Assembly: GCA_024195585.1 (NCBI GenBank)
Contig: SWBL01000028.1
Location: 1 to 64,000 of the forward strand
Length of the DNA: 64,000 nt
Reading direction: 5' to 3'
From: Aureobasidium sp. EXF-3400
Taxonomy: Eukaryota > Ascomycota > Dothideomycetes > Dothideales > Saccotheciaceae
A program made the translations under genes and the position numbers. This document shows positions 24,445 to 36,198 of this stretch, in pieces. The stretch's first letter is position 1. Each line of letters starts with the position of its first letter. Below the pieces are notes generated by a model. It made no database searches. It was given only the letters and a program-made list of their open reading frames with translations, and was not told the DNA's origin.

Positions 24445-25037
24445 GCGTGGATAAATCACGGAAAGGTTTAGCACTGGCGAAATGGGATTTGCTCCAGACC
24501 TTGTCATTCGCAGTATGTTTAGAAGGGGATATGCAGTTGTCAATTCCATCGAAGCAACTCAGCCCGCGAAAGCGTCCGATGGGAACATGCTGTTGTCAAC
24601 ACTCACGCGTCTCAAAGCCTTTACGAAAGAATGCAACGCAAGCAAACCTTGTTGTCGCCTCTTATGCCTCGAAAGCGTGTGCTCCATCACAGCTAATCGC
24701 GGACAGTCCACAAATGGTGAGATTTTACCTGAGGACAAGCATGGATGGCGCAAGGCACGAAAAGAGGTGGCTTCGGCTCGGGGGTCCAAGATCGACAGCC
24801 GAAACTGCCGGCTTCGTGTTGTCTTCCACTCACAACCGTTCCCTCAAACTCGTGGCAACCGACGAGTCCAAAAGCTGTTCGTTGGTGCTTCTTTCTCTCC
24901 AGGCACGTGGAGATTCTCATTGGTCTTGCCTCTTGCAGAGCGTCATACTGCTCAACTTACTCTCCAGCCATCTTCTGCCGTTCATCTCAAGCTCGTAACC
25001 TGTGGAAATATATAATGCAACCTATGCCCTCTTGATT
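24445..25037. other. Intergenic region with a 177 aa open frame
   Basis: The open frame at 24482-25015 is polar, Cys/Arg-rich and lacks recognisable domains. It overlaps the downstream copy of a diverged repeat. It may be a decayed gene; I cannot support it as functional. Confidence 0.35.
24579..24648 (+). repeat. Diverged direct repeat, downstream copy
   Basis: Counterpart of 21684-21782; the best-conserved core is 24590-24614. It has lost about 11 nt between GATGGGAAC and the core, and a further stretch after it, relative to the upstream copy. Confidence 0.5.
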
Positions 25038-26154
25038 ATGCGCCCTTTTTTGAACACAGCATCGATTATCTTATTATCAATCGCCATCATGTTTGCGACA
25101 CTATTGCTCCTGGCGGCTCCGTTTGCTCTCGGCCAGTCGGATATTCCTCTCTCGCAGGATATTCAGAGCGTCCTTGCTGTCAGCAATAGTTCTTTGTATC
25201 ATTATCCTACCGACCTCACGCAGGGGATTATGCCCAAGAATGTTCATTCCCACAATGACTACTGGAGAGCAAAGCCATTCTACACTGCCCTCTCCAATGG
25301 TGTCATTTCAGTAGAGGCTGATGTTTGGCTTTACAATGGCACACTCTATGTATGTAACCCCGATTGGTATTGAAGTCGATATATACCTGCGACTTCGTGT
25401 CTCGACTTTTTACTCACCATCAGCAGGTTGGACACGAGGAGTCTGCATTGACATATGCACGCACCTTTGACTCGCTTTACATTCAACCTATCCTCTCTGT
25501 CCTCAAGAAGCAGAACCCTAGCTCTCCTTTCGTGACTGCTCCCACCCACAACGGCGTCTTCGATACATCTGCCGGCCAAACTCTTTACCTCTGGGTCGAT
25601 GTCAAGACCAATGGTACCACCACCTGGCCGTACGTTGTCAAGGCTCTTGAGCCTCTCCGCCAGGGCGGCTGGCTCACCAAATTTAACGGAACTGGAATTA
25701 CGAATGGAACCGTCACTGTGATCGGAACCGGCAACACTCCCAGAGACCAAGTCGAAAGCCAGAACAACCGCGACTACTTCTTCGACGGACCTCTGTCTAC
25801 CTTGAACAGCTCTGCAAACTCAAACATTACTCAGTTCCTCTCTCCCATCGCAAGTACTAGTTTCTTGCAGTCTTTCGGATGGCCCAAGGACGGCAAGCTC
25901 AATGAAACTGCATTGGCCAAGCTGCGTGGCCAGATCTCCTCGGCAAGCGCCAGGGGTATCGGTACCAGATATTGGGTGAGTTTTGACACGATATTTGTTT
26001 GTCTGCACGTACTAACATATCGATCAAGGAAACGCCTAACTGGCCTATCAAGGACAGAAACGCTATCTGGCGTCTGCTCTGGGATGAAGGTGCAACTCTC
26101 ATCAACGCTGATGACCTCGAAGGAGTCGCAAACTTCTGGGAGGGTGACTATTAG
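25038..26154 (+). CDS. AIM6: AIM6-like PLC-like phosphodiesterase
   Basis: Secreted or membrane-proximal protein with a PLC-like phosphodiesterase (GDPD-type TIM-barrel) fold; the yeast relative is Altered Inheritance of Mitochondria 6, of unknown biochemical role. Exons 25038-25349, 25427-25975 and 26029-26154; introns have GTATGT and GTGAGT donors, and the second has a CTAAC branch; 328 aa. A strongly hydrophobic N-terminus (signal peptide or anchor) ends near FALGQ. NVHSHNDYWR gives the His-x-His-Asn region, SVEADVWL and LYVGHE (formed across intron 1) are the acidic metal and active-site motifs, and the tail is INADDLEGVANFW. Possible starts are 25002, 25038 or 25089; the middle one keeps the whole hydrophobic segment. 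Its stop lies only 3 bp from the convergent neighbour's stop. Confidence 0.88.
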
Positions 26155-26157
26155 AGT

Positions 26158-27348
26158 TTAGATAGATTCGACCATCTGAGATCTTGAATTCCCATGGATC
26201 TCCTCACACTCCCCATTCCAAAACTCATCCAGCAATGCCTTCATCCTCTCTTTCTCATCCTCTCCACCAAAAATAACATCTACCGCACCTCTACTCAACT
26301 CCATAAGTTGCTTCTTGTCAAGACCAAAATGCCTTGCAGCCAACAAGTACTCATTACTCAACCCCGACTCGAAGATTCCCACATCATCAGTCGACAGCGC
26401 AATCTTCCCACCATTCTTCCACCACTCCCCAAAGTGATGGGCTTCAAATCCACCTTTGCTCAACTTGCAAAGAACATTACAACTCAAACATAATTCCAAT
26501 CCCAATTTCCCCTGTTTGATAACAGCCTTTACATCTTCAGAGACATGTATGACATGACCTAACCTCTGCGGCTGCCACTCGAGCATCATATCCAACTCTG
26601 CTGAATCCTCCTGGGCAATTTCTCCAAAGTGTAGTGTTATCGCCAATTCTTGTGCTGTAGCTTCTGCAAAAGCAGGGGAGAGGTGAGAGATAGGTTTGCG
26701 GGTGGGATTGCCACAAAGGTCAATGCCTACAACACCTAAATGTCGATACTTGATTGCCAAAGCCACGACTTCCAGTGCTTCGGCAAGACTGTTCTTGCGA
26801 TCGATGGATAAGATGAGTTTTGTATGCAGTTTCTCCTCGTGAAGAAGGGTACTCGATTTGTTTTGCTCAGAGGCAGTAAAGTCAAATATAGCGTTCAGTA
26901 CAACATCCACATAATCCTCTTTGCTTATTCCAGCGGCTGGTATGGCGCGAGGTGTCGTCCGTAGTTCTAAGTAACAAACTCCGTCGTCGAGGAAATCCTG
27001 AAGCACAGAAGTGGTCGCGTATCGAATGCTTTGCTCATCGCAGACCAAAGCGTAGATATACTGATCAAAGAGTGGAAAGAAACTATATCACCATAATTCA
27101 CTCAGCCTCGGAATCATAGAGATATTGACGGTTTGGAGTGTTTACCTGACGACGTCAATGCTACCGTCTGCCGCACTCGGTATAGTCGTCAATGGATCTC
27201 CGAGCTCGAAACCAGGATTCTGGGATTTCTTTTGCAGCCATATGTTGTGGAGACATTGTCTACTGATGCTGCCTGTCAAGTGAGCGTGAAGCTCAACTTT
27301 AGGCAATGCTTTTGTGAAAGCAAGATCGGGTTGTTGTGAGTTTGGCAT
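26158..27348 (-). CDS. Adenosine deaminase-like protein (ADAL type)
   Basis: Zinc aminohydrolase of the ADAL/MAPDA branch; characterised members deaminate N6-methyl-AMP to IMP. Exons 27348-27146 and 27082-26158 (intron 63 nt); 375 aa. Metal ligands HAH at residues 21-23 sit in LPKVELHAHLTGS, the start of the barrel. Later motifs are GIDLCGNP, LHFGE (His ligand and the conserved Glu nearby) and STDD (catalytic Asp). The Met at 27348 was chosen because it starts just before the conserved core; an upstream in-frame Met at 27450 adds an unrelated leader. The substrate (adenosine or N6-methyl-AMP) cannot be fixed from sequence alone. Confidence 0.88.
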
Positions 27349-27645
27349 TTGTTCCAAGAGCTTGAAGTTACAAGTGGAGGTTGAGAACGAGGAGAAGCTT
27401 GCTTCGGCTTCTGTTGACCAGCCCCGAATGTAGAAGGAATAACCGACCACCGTGATTGACTATTATTTCAATATAGAGGGAAGAAGAAACACAACTCGGG
27501 GTATGAATGTTTTCATTGAAAGAATACTAGACACTAAAACCATCCCAGCGAAAGTGCAAATAACAATTGGTCGTTTCTTGCGGTTGAGAACCAGTGACAC
27601 AACCTATCACTACCATCATAATCATCATATATCACATAGCATCAA

Positions 27646-29688
27646 TCAACCCCAGAGCGCATCTTTACCACGGCCACTGCCGTGGACCACAGGAGGCGTC
27701 AGAATCTTGTGACTCCAAGCTTCCTTACCGTCGATGAAGAGACGGTATCTGAGCTCGGACTGGTCAGAAGTGGCTGGTGTGCTGATACTGAGGGCGCCGA
27801 ACTTCGAGTTACCGTCGGGCATGTACCTGTCGAGAGTCAGTCATTGATAAAAAATGAAATTGGGCCTGGAATACTCACTTAACACACACGTCGTCGTTAT
27901 CAGTCTGCTCATAAGTGCGAACAGGGAGGTAGAACATGCTCAGTGGACTGACACTGAACTCGTGAACTGTCGCACTGATCGGCCACTTCTTGGTTCTCAG
28001 CTTGCCTGTTCGGGTGTCCAGACCAGAGACCTTGTCTTCGGTGGGTGGTGGGAAAGAGGTGGCTGCAAACTCGTGTCTGTCGCCGCTGAGGACAACAACT
28101 CCGACGCCACCACGAAGACCAACGTCCCACATAGATTCCAAGATGATCTGCCTCTCGCCGAGGTATCCAGCCCAAGTGTCCTCACTGCCAAAGCGCCAGT
28201 TCTTGGTGAAAGGGATGCTGGAGACGACGACTTTCCATCTGACACCAGTGGGGACAGGAGCTGCAAGCCAATCGAGAAGATCCTTGAGCTGCTCGCTACC
28301 GAGCATGCTCTTCTTGTAGCCAGTCTCAGCTTGTGACTCGCCATACGAGCCATCTGTGCCATCGAAGGGTTGACGGTAACGGCGAGTATCGATCATAAAG
28401 AATGATGCAGGACCTTGGTCGAAAGTGAAGTAGGTCGCACCAGGACGAACAGGATCCGGGTTGACAGAAGCCTGGTAGTGGTGCCATGGGTCGACTGCAG
28501 CTTCGTAGACTCCAGTAGTGTTCTTATCCCAATCGTTTGCAATCTCATGGTCATCCAAGACGTGGATCCAGGGCAGATTAGCCTCTGAGCTCACGGACTC
28601 CCATTGAGGTGAAGAGTAGACTTGGCGGTACTCTCTGCGGTAAGTCTCAGCATCGGTACCGAATCGCTTGGGCACGTCGGCATAGATGAAATCTCCCATG
28701 AAGATCATGAAGTGAGCTTTCAGTGAGGGCAAGAGTCTAGCCAGATGCTTAAGGCCTGGAAGTTCGAGCGGGTGCTGCAGAGGATTGTATGGGAACCTAG
28801 GCTTGAGGCACGATGAATGCAAGAAGGTGAAAACATCATTGTTGCGAGGAGCGGTGCGGCCGAGTCTGGGAGCTGTGACAAAGAAGCCCGTGTGGTTGTT
28901 GGATGCAGTGTACTGGTATGTGGTGTCGGGTCTGAGTCCAGTCAGGTGGAAAATACCAGTGTAGTCAGTGCTCTCGTCGACATCAATGGCGTTATGAGGA
29001 TGCTTCCAGCTAGCATCGTGATCACGGATGCCATCGTCAGGCGATTCGCCGGCGTATCTGTAGCTCATGCGCAGGGGATGTTCAGATGTGCGTGGTTCTC
29101 TGACCAGAAGCTTTGCACTGTTCTCAGAAACATGGCCGAGACGCACGAAGGAAAGATTGTGAGAAGGATGGAAGAGAGGGGCGCGGTAGACCATGTCGGC
29201 CACCATGGCTAACAGAGCGACATTGGTCAGGAAGGTCACGGCAGACCAGAAGAGAGAGCTGGGGCTGGGAAGGCCGGTCAGAAGACTGCGCAGGACCTTG
29301 GGGTCTTTCTCTTCAAGCACGATGGTTTCCTGGACGTCAATTTCCTGGAGTGGCTCTCCGGTCTCAGAGTCGACAACCAACTCTAGCTCATCGTCGCTGT
29401 CGTCACGATCAATGGTATCTCTGGTGATGATATCAAGCTCATCTGCGACGACTTCATACGGGCTTGTGTGAGTGAATTGATAGAAAAAGGATGTGGCATA
29501 GATAGCGAATGCAGTCAGTATGACGGGAGGGGCGACATGACCGGGGATCTAGAGATTGATTAGCGAGCGTCCAAGAGAACCAAGGATTGTGCTAAGGATA
29601 AGCGAACCCAGCGGAGAAAGACATAAGTGGCCAGGCGCAAGACGGTTGAAGATAGCACTGTCACAGGACCTGCAATGCTGGACGACAT
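27646..29688 (-). CDS. Membrane-anchored PhoD-like phosphatase
   Basis: Metallophosphatase or phosphodiesterase of the PhoD family. Exons 29688-29608, 29548-27879 and 27826-27646; 643 aa. Two hydrophobic segments lie near the N-terminus (the first encoded partly by exon 1, the second around FWSAVTFLTNVALLAMVADM). A beta-rich N-terminal domain follows, then the phosphatase core: MGDFIYAD, VLDDHEIANDWD, VVVLSGDRHEF and the tail motif SPLSMFYLP. The last exon adds YMPDGNSKFGALSI and ends DALWG. Intron 1 uses an unusual GTTCGC donor but has a good CTAAT branch and CTCTAG acceptor. It is divergent from OXA1, with 374 bp between starts. Confidence 0.88.
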
Positions 29689-30062
29689 GATGGACGCGCT
29701 TTTGGGAGCAAGTTACAAGATGTCAGCGAGATGTGAAGTCAGCATTCCAAGTTCTTGAAGAAGCTGACTGTTGTGTGAGTGAAAGACTGGCAAGACGAGA
29801 CGCGTTTGCGACATGCCATCAAATCGTCATCGCATGTGACAATGCGGAGAAAGCGCGTTTGATGCAATCCTGATGCGATATTTATGCAGACCTGTGCATG
29901 CATAGTGTCTATACGAAACAGAGCGGGCGGCTCGGGGGTGAGATGCGGGAGCGATCCGAATGAACGGCAGATGCCGGGGTAGACAGCAGCGCCATTGATG
30001 CGTCGAGGCTGGGAAAAAAGTGGTGGACCAGTTGGACTCTATACACGTCAACAGTCACAGCC

Positions 30063-31564
30063 ATGATGATGTCGAGTAGAGGACTGGCGAGCGCTGCTCG
30101 TCAAGGCGCTCGTCTCAATCGCAGATTTGTACGTTTCAACAGCGCACGCGCACGACGACTTGGATTAACGCATACTAGATATCTACACCTTCAAGGCCGC
30201 TGGCTGCACTCAACTCGCGCTCGACAAGTCGCATTCTCCAGGGATCCGTCATCTCGCTCGCTGCACATGCTCGTCTTGCCTCAACAGCATCTCCTGCTGC
30301 AACTCCTGCCTTCTCAGCCGCCACGAATGCTCCTCCACCTACATCAGCTACCGATGCCCTGGCGACAAACAGCAACCCTTTCGACATCGCCGATGCTACC
30401 GATTATGCCAACATTCCCGAGAGACTCGGCTTCCTGAAAGATCTCGGTCTGGACTACGGTTGGGGTCCCACTGCCGTGATTGAATGGTCCCTGGAACACG
30501 TCCATGTGCTGTCTGGTCTTCCCTGGTGGGGTTCCATCGCCGCAACCGCTTTCCTCTACCGTCTGGCTCTGGTTCCCATGTTCATGAAAGCAAGCGAAAA
30601 CGGCGCCAAGATGCGCGCAATGCAACCCATCACACAGCCCATGAATGCAAAGATGATGGATGCCATGAGAGCCGGTGACAGAGTCACCGCAATGACCATG
30701 CGTCAGGAGATGATGCAGATCAACAAGGCCGCAGGCGTCAGCACTTTCGGCATGCTGGTCCCCAGCGTCGTCCAGGGTGTGTTTGGTTTCTGCGCTTTCC
30801 GTCTGCTGCGTGCCATGGCCAATCTTCCTGTTCCTGGCCTCGAGACTGGCGGTTTCCTCTGGATCACCGATCTCACGCAGACAGACCCCTACCTCCTTCT
30901 CCCTGCCATCATGGGCGGTACTCTACACATGGTCATGCGTATGGGCGGTGAGACCGGCACTCCCGTGACTGAGTCCATGAGACCCTTCCTCCTCTACGTA
31001 TTCCCCGGTATCGTCTTGATCACCACCGCCTGGCTCCCTGCCGCCCTCAACGTCTGGCTCTGCACAACCGGTATCATGGGTGTAATCCAAGTCCACGTCT
31101 TCAAGCGCCCCGAAATGCGCCGCATGTTCGGCCTGACTCCCATGGTCGACCCCCTGCAAGCCAAACGCGACGCCATCGCCGCCGGCCTTCTCAAAGATGA
31201 ACCCGCCACCATCGACGTAAAGGCAAAGTCCTACCCTGCCGACCAAAGACCCGTCTACCAGGCCCCGAACGTAAAGTTCTCCACTACCCCCGCATCTCCT
31301 AAGACCAACGCTTCCACTGCCGCACCCGCTGCCTCTGCCGTTGTTCAAGCCCCCCAGAGCCCCTTCGACAGTGTCAAGGAAAAGGGCTTCGGTCTCTTCA
31401 ACAAAGCCGGCAAGTCATGGGATGCCATGAAAGAAGGCGTCAACGATCAAATGATCAGAATGCGCGGAGCCGCCAACAAGCCCAAGAGCAAGACCCGCTC
31501 TACCGAGTTCATGAAGGCTGCCGAGGACTACGAGCGCAAATGGCAAAAGTACAACAAGAAGTAA
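30063..31564 (+). CDS. OXA1: Mitochondrial inner-membrane insertase Oxa1
   Basis: YidC/Oxa1/Alb3 insertase that inserts mitochondrially and nuclear encoded proteins into the inner membrane. Exons 30063-30128 and 30179-31564 (50 nt intron with TAG acceptor); 483 aa. Exon 1 is a basic presequence with three successive Met codons. An Ala/Pro/Ser-rich linker follows, then FLKDLGLDYGWGPTAVIEW. The conserved membrane core includes LPWWGSIAATAFLYRLALVP, MQPITQPMNAKM, TFGMLVPSVVQGVFG and FPGIVLITTAWLPAALNVWL. The matrix tail is Lys-rich, as expected for ribosome binding. Consecutive ATGs at 30063, 30066 and 30069 make the exact start uncertain by up to two residues. Confidence 0.93.
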
Positions 31565-31789
31565 ATGTCGAAAGAAAAACCTTGTACATATACGACAACT
31601 CTCCAGCACACTTTTGAATCGGCGTACATGATCGGAAACACATTTGGGATTTTTGATGGGGATATGCATGGGTGCGAGTTGCGTGTGTGTGGTGTTCAAA
31701 CTGTAAAATCTGTAAAAATAGTATTCAAAATCTTTTCATTCCTCTTCCTGCATGAGAACTCAAAGGCAATCCAGCTGTTTATCAGGAGT

Positions 31790-33497
31790 TTACAACCTTG
31801 AACCCGACTCCAAGAAGAACAGGTTCCTTCCATCTGATTGTCCACTTGCTCGCACATAGCCGCTTTTGCCAATGGGTTCTTCGCTTCTACTTGCAAGCCG
31901 CTTTAACGTTGTAGCATCTCCATGATTGGCGACAAATCGATGGCCAGAGCTTTTGAGTCTACCCACTACATGACCAAGTGTTGGCTCGTTTTTGCGATCA
32001 AAGTCTACTGTGTATGTCTAAACACGATCAGCAAGGAGCAACGCTATAGTTGTCTAGGTTTCTCACCTCGATGATGGCTTCTCCTTCGGCAGCTTCATCA
32101 ATGGCTGGCGTTGTATTGTTCTGTAATATGGAAGGAAGCGGGTTATGAGCAGGGTAGGGTTGACCGTCTGCGCGGGGTCGAGAGGAAAGGCAGATGACAT
32201 GCTGGTATGTCAAGACGCCTCCGTTTGCTAGCACTAGACCATGGTTACCATTGCCTGCACGCAGTTTTCTTGCCATGACCGTGATCGCCTAAGTAATAGT
32301 TAGCTATGCTACCTGATTGTAGGACTGTGAAAGGCACTTACATGCATAGAATAGTTGTTGCCCGCTCCTCCAAAGCTAGTCAGACCACCAAGCAGCGTAA
32401 AAGGTTTTTGAGGTTTTAGAATGTCCAGACCAAGATGTAGGCAGGCGAGCTTGGGCACAATCGGGAAGCAACTGTAGAAATCGTACATGTCGATATCAGT
32501 CTTGTTGAGTCCGCATGCGTCAAGTCCGGCATCTAGGGTACGACTGATGGCTGGGCTCGAGTGGAAGTTTGGCCGTTCCCAGAAGTTGTCGCTGTCTTGT
32601 GTGCCTGCTCCTCCAAGCACGTATATCCATCTATCTTGGGGGATGCCTAGCTCGTGGGCATACGAGACAGATGTCAGTATTACTGCTCCGGCGAGATTTA
32701 CCGTATTGAAAGCATTCATCAACAGAGGGTCTGCTTGAAGTCAGTTTTGGATGGCATGAGTTTCGGTCAGTCGTACATGGAGAACAGATCATGCGGTTTC
32801 TGCTAGAGACACGACCGATAGTGTCTTCTGTTTCTGCTGTTCGAGGGAAGTTCCACGCCAACGGATTCTTATTGGCAACTTGAGCGAACTCAGCGTATAG
32901 CTTTGCACTTTCGGTGTTGTTGTCTTCCAAAGACTGGCCTCTCTGAGCACGGAGACCATTTTCGAAGAGAGGATAGACTTGAATGGGTGCTCCGATTGTG
33001 TGTTTCGCTCCAATGCCTTTAGCCATCTCACTAATTGAGGGAGCAAAAACTTGAGTGACGGGTTTCTCGACCGGAGTCCAGTTTGGTGGAGGCATTACTC
33101 CTGCTTTGGCACAAGCAGCCAATGATGCCAATGCCTCGCCTCCGGTCACTACCGCCAGTTTTGTCTCTCCCTTTGCGATTCTGCGTGCTGCTTCGTCGAC
33201 CAGTTTAGCAGGTTGGTTACCTGCATGTGGTGAGCAATAAGTGTGGCTAGGTTTCGCGCCTAGTCTCTCAGAAAGTAACCCGGGTAGATCTGGATAAGGC
33301 CATGTCCAAGTGCGGACAACATCAATGCTGTCGATGTTGGTTTTGAGATCTGCAACGAGTTGTGGAGAGAGACCGGTATCTTGCAAAGCAATGGTTATGG
33401 CATCGAGCATCAGCTCGGCAGGCTCGGCAGCATGATGGACTCCAAGATTGCGATTGATGATGTCGCCTACACCGACAAGGATTGGCACCTCAGCCAT
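31790..33497 (-). CDS. Thiolase-superfamily protein, atypical active site
   Basis: Related to acetyl-CoA acyltransferase/SCP2-type thiolases, function uncertain. Exons 33497-32777, 32730-32342, 32288-32067 and 32017-31790; introns 46, 53 and 49 nt; 519 aa. The N-terminus is PILVGVGDIINR, then a conserved TYCSPHAGNQPAKLVDEA where thiolases carry their nucleophilic Cys. Downstream is VTGGEALASL, the splice-built RMICSPYPLLMNA and YDFYSCFPIVPKLA, then GGLTSFGGAGNNYSMHA, followed by an extra C-terminal domain typical of this subgroup (GHVVGRLKSSGHRFVAN). The classical CASG and GHP motifs are absent. The Met at 33497 was chosen because it immediately precedes the conserved first strand; the upstream in-frame leader looks non-coding. 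Confidence 0.82.
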
Positions 33498-34421
33498 ATC
33501 TCCGACGCTATATTCGTGAGAGCCTAAAATGGTATCGATGCTGGATCGGTGAATGACTCGGTGGTCAGACTTGAGCGAACTGAGTATGATCAATTGGACT
33601 ATGATGAATGATCACGATCGAACGGCAAACAAACTGTGAGACCGCTGTATATCAAACTCAGGTGTACACGACAGACTGGAGTGGTAACTTGACCGGACGA
33701 AGAAAGTCGAGTTGCTCGGAGTGGAGAAAGCAGGATGCCGAGGTCTGGAGCTTGGTGGGCTGTCCAAGACGACCCTATTGCTTGAGTCCTTCAATCACAG
33801 AGTATCATCGCACGAGCGGTTCGTAAGCCAGAGCTCCGTTTCTCATAAGGAGTGGTTTAGGCGCCACTGTGAGACGTGTGCATTCTACATTGAGGAAAGC
33901 CAGACCGAGCTGAAGATATCGAGGGTGCATGTTCTGCCGAGCAGGATGCAAGTGGACAACGGCTTTGCAAGCGAGCAGATACCAATACGGCTAGGTGCAG
34001 ACAGCGATGATGCTGTATAGGGATGGGAAGATGAGGAGTTCATGTTGTAGCTGCCTGACCTGTCAGCATGTGATAGCAAGGTCGCGGTATTGTTGTTCAC
34101 GCGTGATGTGCGTAGGCCGAAGCCGAGCAGAAAGTGATCGTCAATGACGTTGCTTGTTGGCAACCCCCACCTGCACTTCTCTTTGGTGTCTTTTTGGCGG
34201 ACCCGGTGCGCCTCATCATCAGATAACGAACGCTATTTCCATCTGCGTCACTTGCTTTGACTTTCGTCTGCCCGTCTTCGACTCAATAAACACAAAATCC
34301 TCCGACACTGCTGTTTCACAAGGCTCCAGCACTTTTCTTCCATCCATCAACTACGACAACACTCGCACCTGTGCTTCCACGCTCAAACTATTCTCAACCT
34401 GCACTCAGACCGACAGCAATC
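33498..34421. other. Divergent intergenic region
   Basis: 924 bp between the thiolase-like start and the GLC8-like start, with no convincing gene. A pyrimidine-rich stretch runs up to the GLC8-like start, typical of a fungal leader. Confidence 0.5.
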
Positions 34422-35325
34422 ATGTCCGCACCTGGCTCTTCTCCCGAGGTTCCTAAGAGACCCAAAGGTATCATGTGCCGTTCCTACCTAATTTCTCCCT
34501 CCAGCTAGCTGATTCATGTCGCAGGTATCTTGAAGAACAACAGCTCGTACGTGGGCGAGCACTCCACCCATGGCCCTCCCTCGCCAACCAACACGCACAC
34601 CGCCATGCAAACCGATATCCCCAGCAACCCTGACCGTCCCGCCTTGAATCGCGAGATGTCCGAGAAAGAGGTCGTCCAAATGAACACTGATTTCAACGCT
34701 GGCGGCCGTCGCAACTCTTCAAATCCTCGCAGCAGCATTTCGCGTCGCCAATCCGCTGCTGATGGAAGCCACCAAGGAGAGCACCCGTCACCAAGACTGA
34801 AGTGGGATGAAGGCAATCTTTTCCTCAATGAGAGTCAGATGGGTGGCAAGATGAAGATCGACGAACCCAAGACACCCTATGTTGGCCGCTACGATCCCGA
34901 CGAGGACGAAGCAACGTCCGCCCTCAACCCTGACGACTTGATGGTTGATGAACTGGATAAGGCCCAGGTGCTCGAAGGCGATGGTTCCAGCAACAGAAAA
35001 CCCCGTGAGGTTGATATTCCCGATCTCGACCTCGGAGAGCCTGAGCAAGATACGCTCGAGCGTAGACACAGCGACTCAGAGAAGAGAGTCGTGGTCGACC
35101 CTGACCAAATGGACATTGACGGCGCAAGACATGGCGAGACTCCCGAAAACATCCCCCAGGAGGAGAGAGAGAAGCACGAGAAGTTCGAAAACATGAGAAA
35201 GAAGCACTACGAGATGCACAACATCAAGAACTTGCTTGGGTAAGTGTGATCATCTATGTATATCATGGTGATTCGGGACTGACTTCGACTACAGACATGG
35301 CGCCGAGGAAGCCGACGACGAGTAA
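34422..35325 (+). CDS. GLC8: Protein phosphatase 1 regulator, inhibitor-2/Glc8 type
   Basis: Intrinsically disordered regulator of PP1 catalytic subunit. Exons 34422-34467, 34525-35239 and 35295-35325; 263 aa. The KGILKNN motif, formed exactly across intron 1, is the inhibitor-2 PP1-docking sequence. SPRLKWDEGNLFLNESQMGG and KMKIDEPKTPY follow, where KTPY carries the Thr-Pro kinase site of the family. The C-terminal helical segment FENMRKKHYEMHNIKNLL fits the PP1 active-site-covering helix. The last exon encodes only ten residues, an acidic tail. Low-complexity Ser/Asp/Glu sequence is expected for this family. Confidence 0.88.
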
Positions 35326-35673
35326 CCGAGTACGAACTACGCCGTAATTGACGCGACCAAGAACTGGTGTCTCTTTTCTACTTTCGCATTTCCTTTTGCA
35401 TAGCGGCGTTATACATCTGGGATGCGTGCATGAACAACTTTGGGAAACTCGGGCGATGGTGGTACGGATTGATGACCTTTTCTTTGTAACCAGAACATAT
35501 CTTGTGTCTCGATGTCTTTCCATTTTGTTGTTCTGTTCTCTTTTTTCTTGTGCTTGCATACGAGGTGGACTTTCTGTTTTCGGACTTGATTACTTGTATC
35601 AAGAGGTAACTCTGTGAGATTCTACATGTCTAACCATTGCTCATTACTACATGACAATTTACGAAAGTATGAC
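35326..35673. other. Convergent 3' region
   Basis: 348 bp of AT-rich sequence between the stops of the GLC8-like gene and the small hypothetical gene; no gene seen. Confidence 0.5.
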
Positions 35674-36198
35674 CTAGGCAGGGTTGGCCTTAAGACCAAT
35701 CTGCAGACGCAATTTCTCCCTCTTGACCATCTCGTTTCCTTCGCGATCAGCTTCGAGAGCACTGAGCATGGCATCAACAACAGTGACTGTTTTGGTTGAC
35801 ACAATTAGTGGTATACGATGACAGTGTGGTCAAAGACAAACTTACCACTCAATTTAGCCAAAGCCTTTGGTGTGTCGGGGAACTTTTCAAGTGTTCTTCC
35901 ATTCTTGAGACTCAAGAGCGGGTGCAGTTTATCATCTGCATTCACCAGCTGACTGTTGGCTACCCTGGCGACATTGTTTGCATTTCTGTTTATTTTGTCA
36001 ATCATTGATCAGCTGAAGCTTCTAATCAACTTCTCCACGTGTAGCCGTTGAAACAATCATGTGCGGTGGTAGAGATAACATAACATACACTGCTTTGGTC
36101 TTCGTTTCTAGCTTCTCGATCATGCGGACGGGGTCCTTTTCGGCTCCAGCAGCGGCAGCTGGCTTGGCTTGCTTGATGGGAGTGGTGGTTTGAGACAT
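35674..36198 (-). CDS. Small hypothetical protein, three exons
   Basis: I do not recognise this protein. Exons 36198-36089, 35985-35846 and 35786-35674; introns of 103 and 59 nt with GTATGT and GTAAGT donors and AACAG acceptors; 120 aa. It starts with a Thr/Ala/Lys-rich stretch. A helical region EKLETKTKAVNANN, a middle section HPLLSLKNGRTLEKFPDTP and a final helix rich in Glu/Lys/Arg (EADREGNEMVKREKLRLQIG) follow. There is no signal peptide, membrane segment or cysteine. Clean splicing and a continuous frame argue that it is real. It is divergent from the M18 aminopeptidase gene. Confidence 0.7.

Noticed and set aside
24482..25015. 177 aa plus-strand open frame next to the DUF3176 gene
   Set aside because: No recognisable domain and contains the diverged repeat; more likely a relic.
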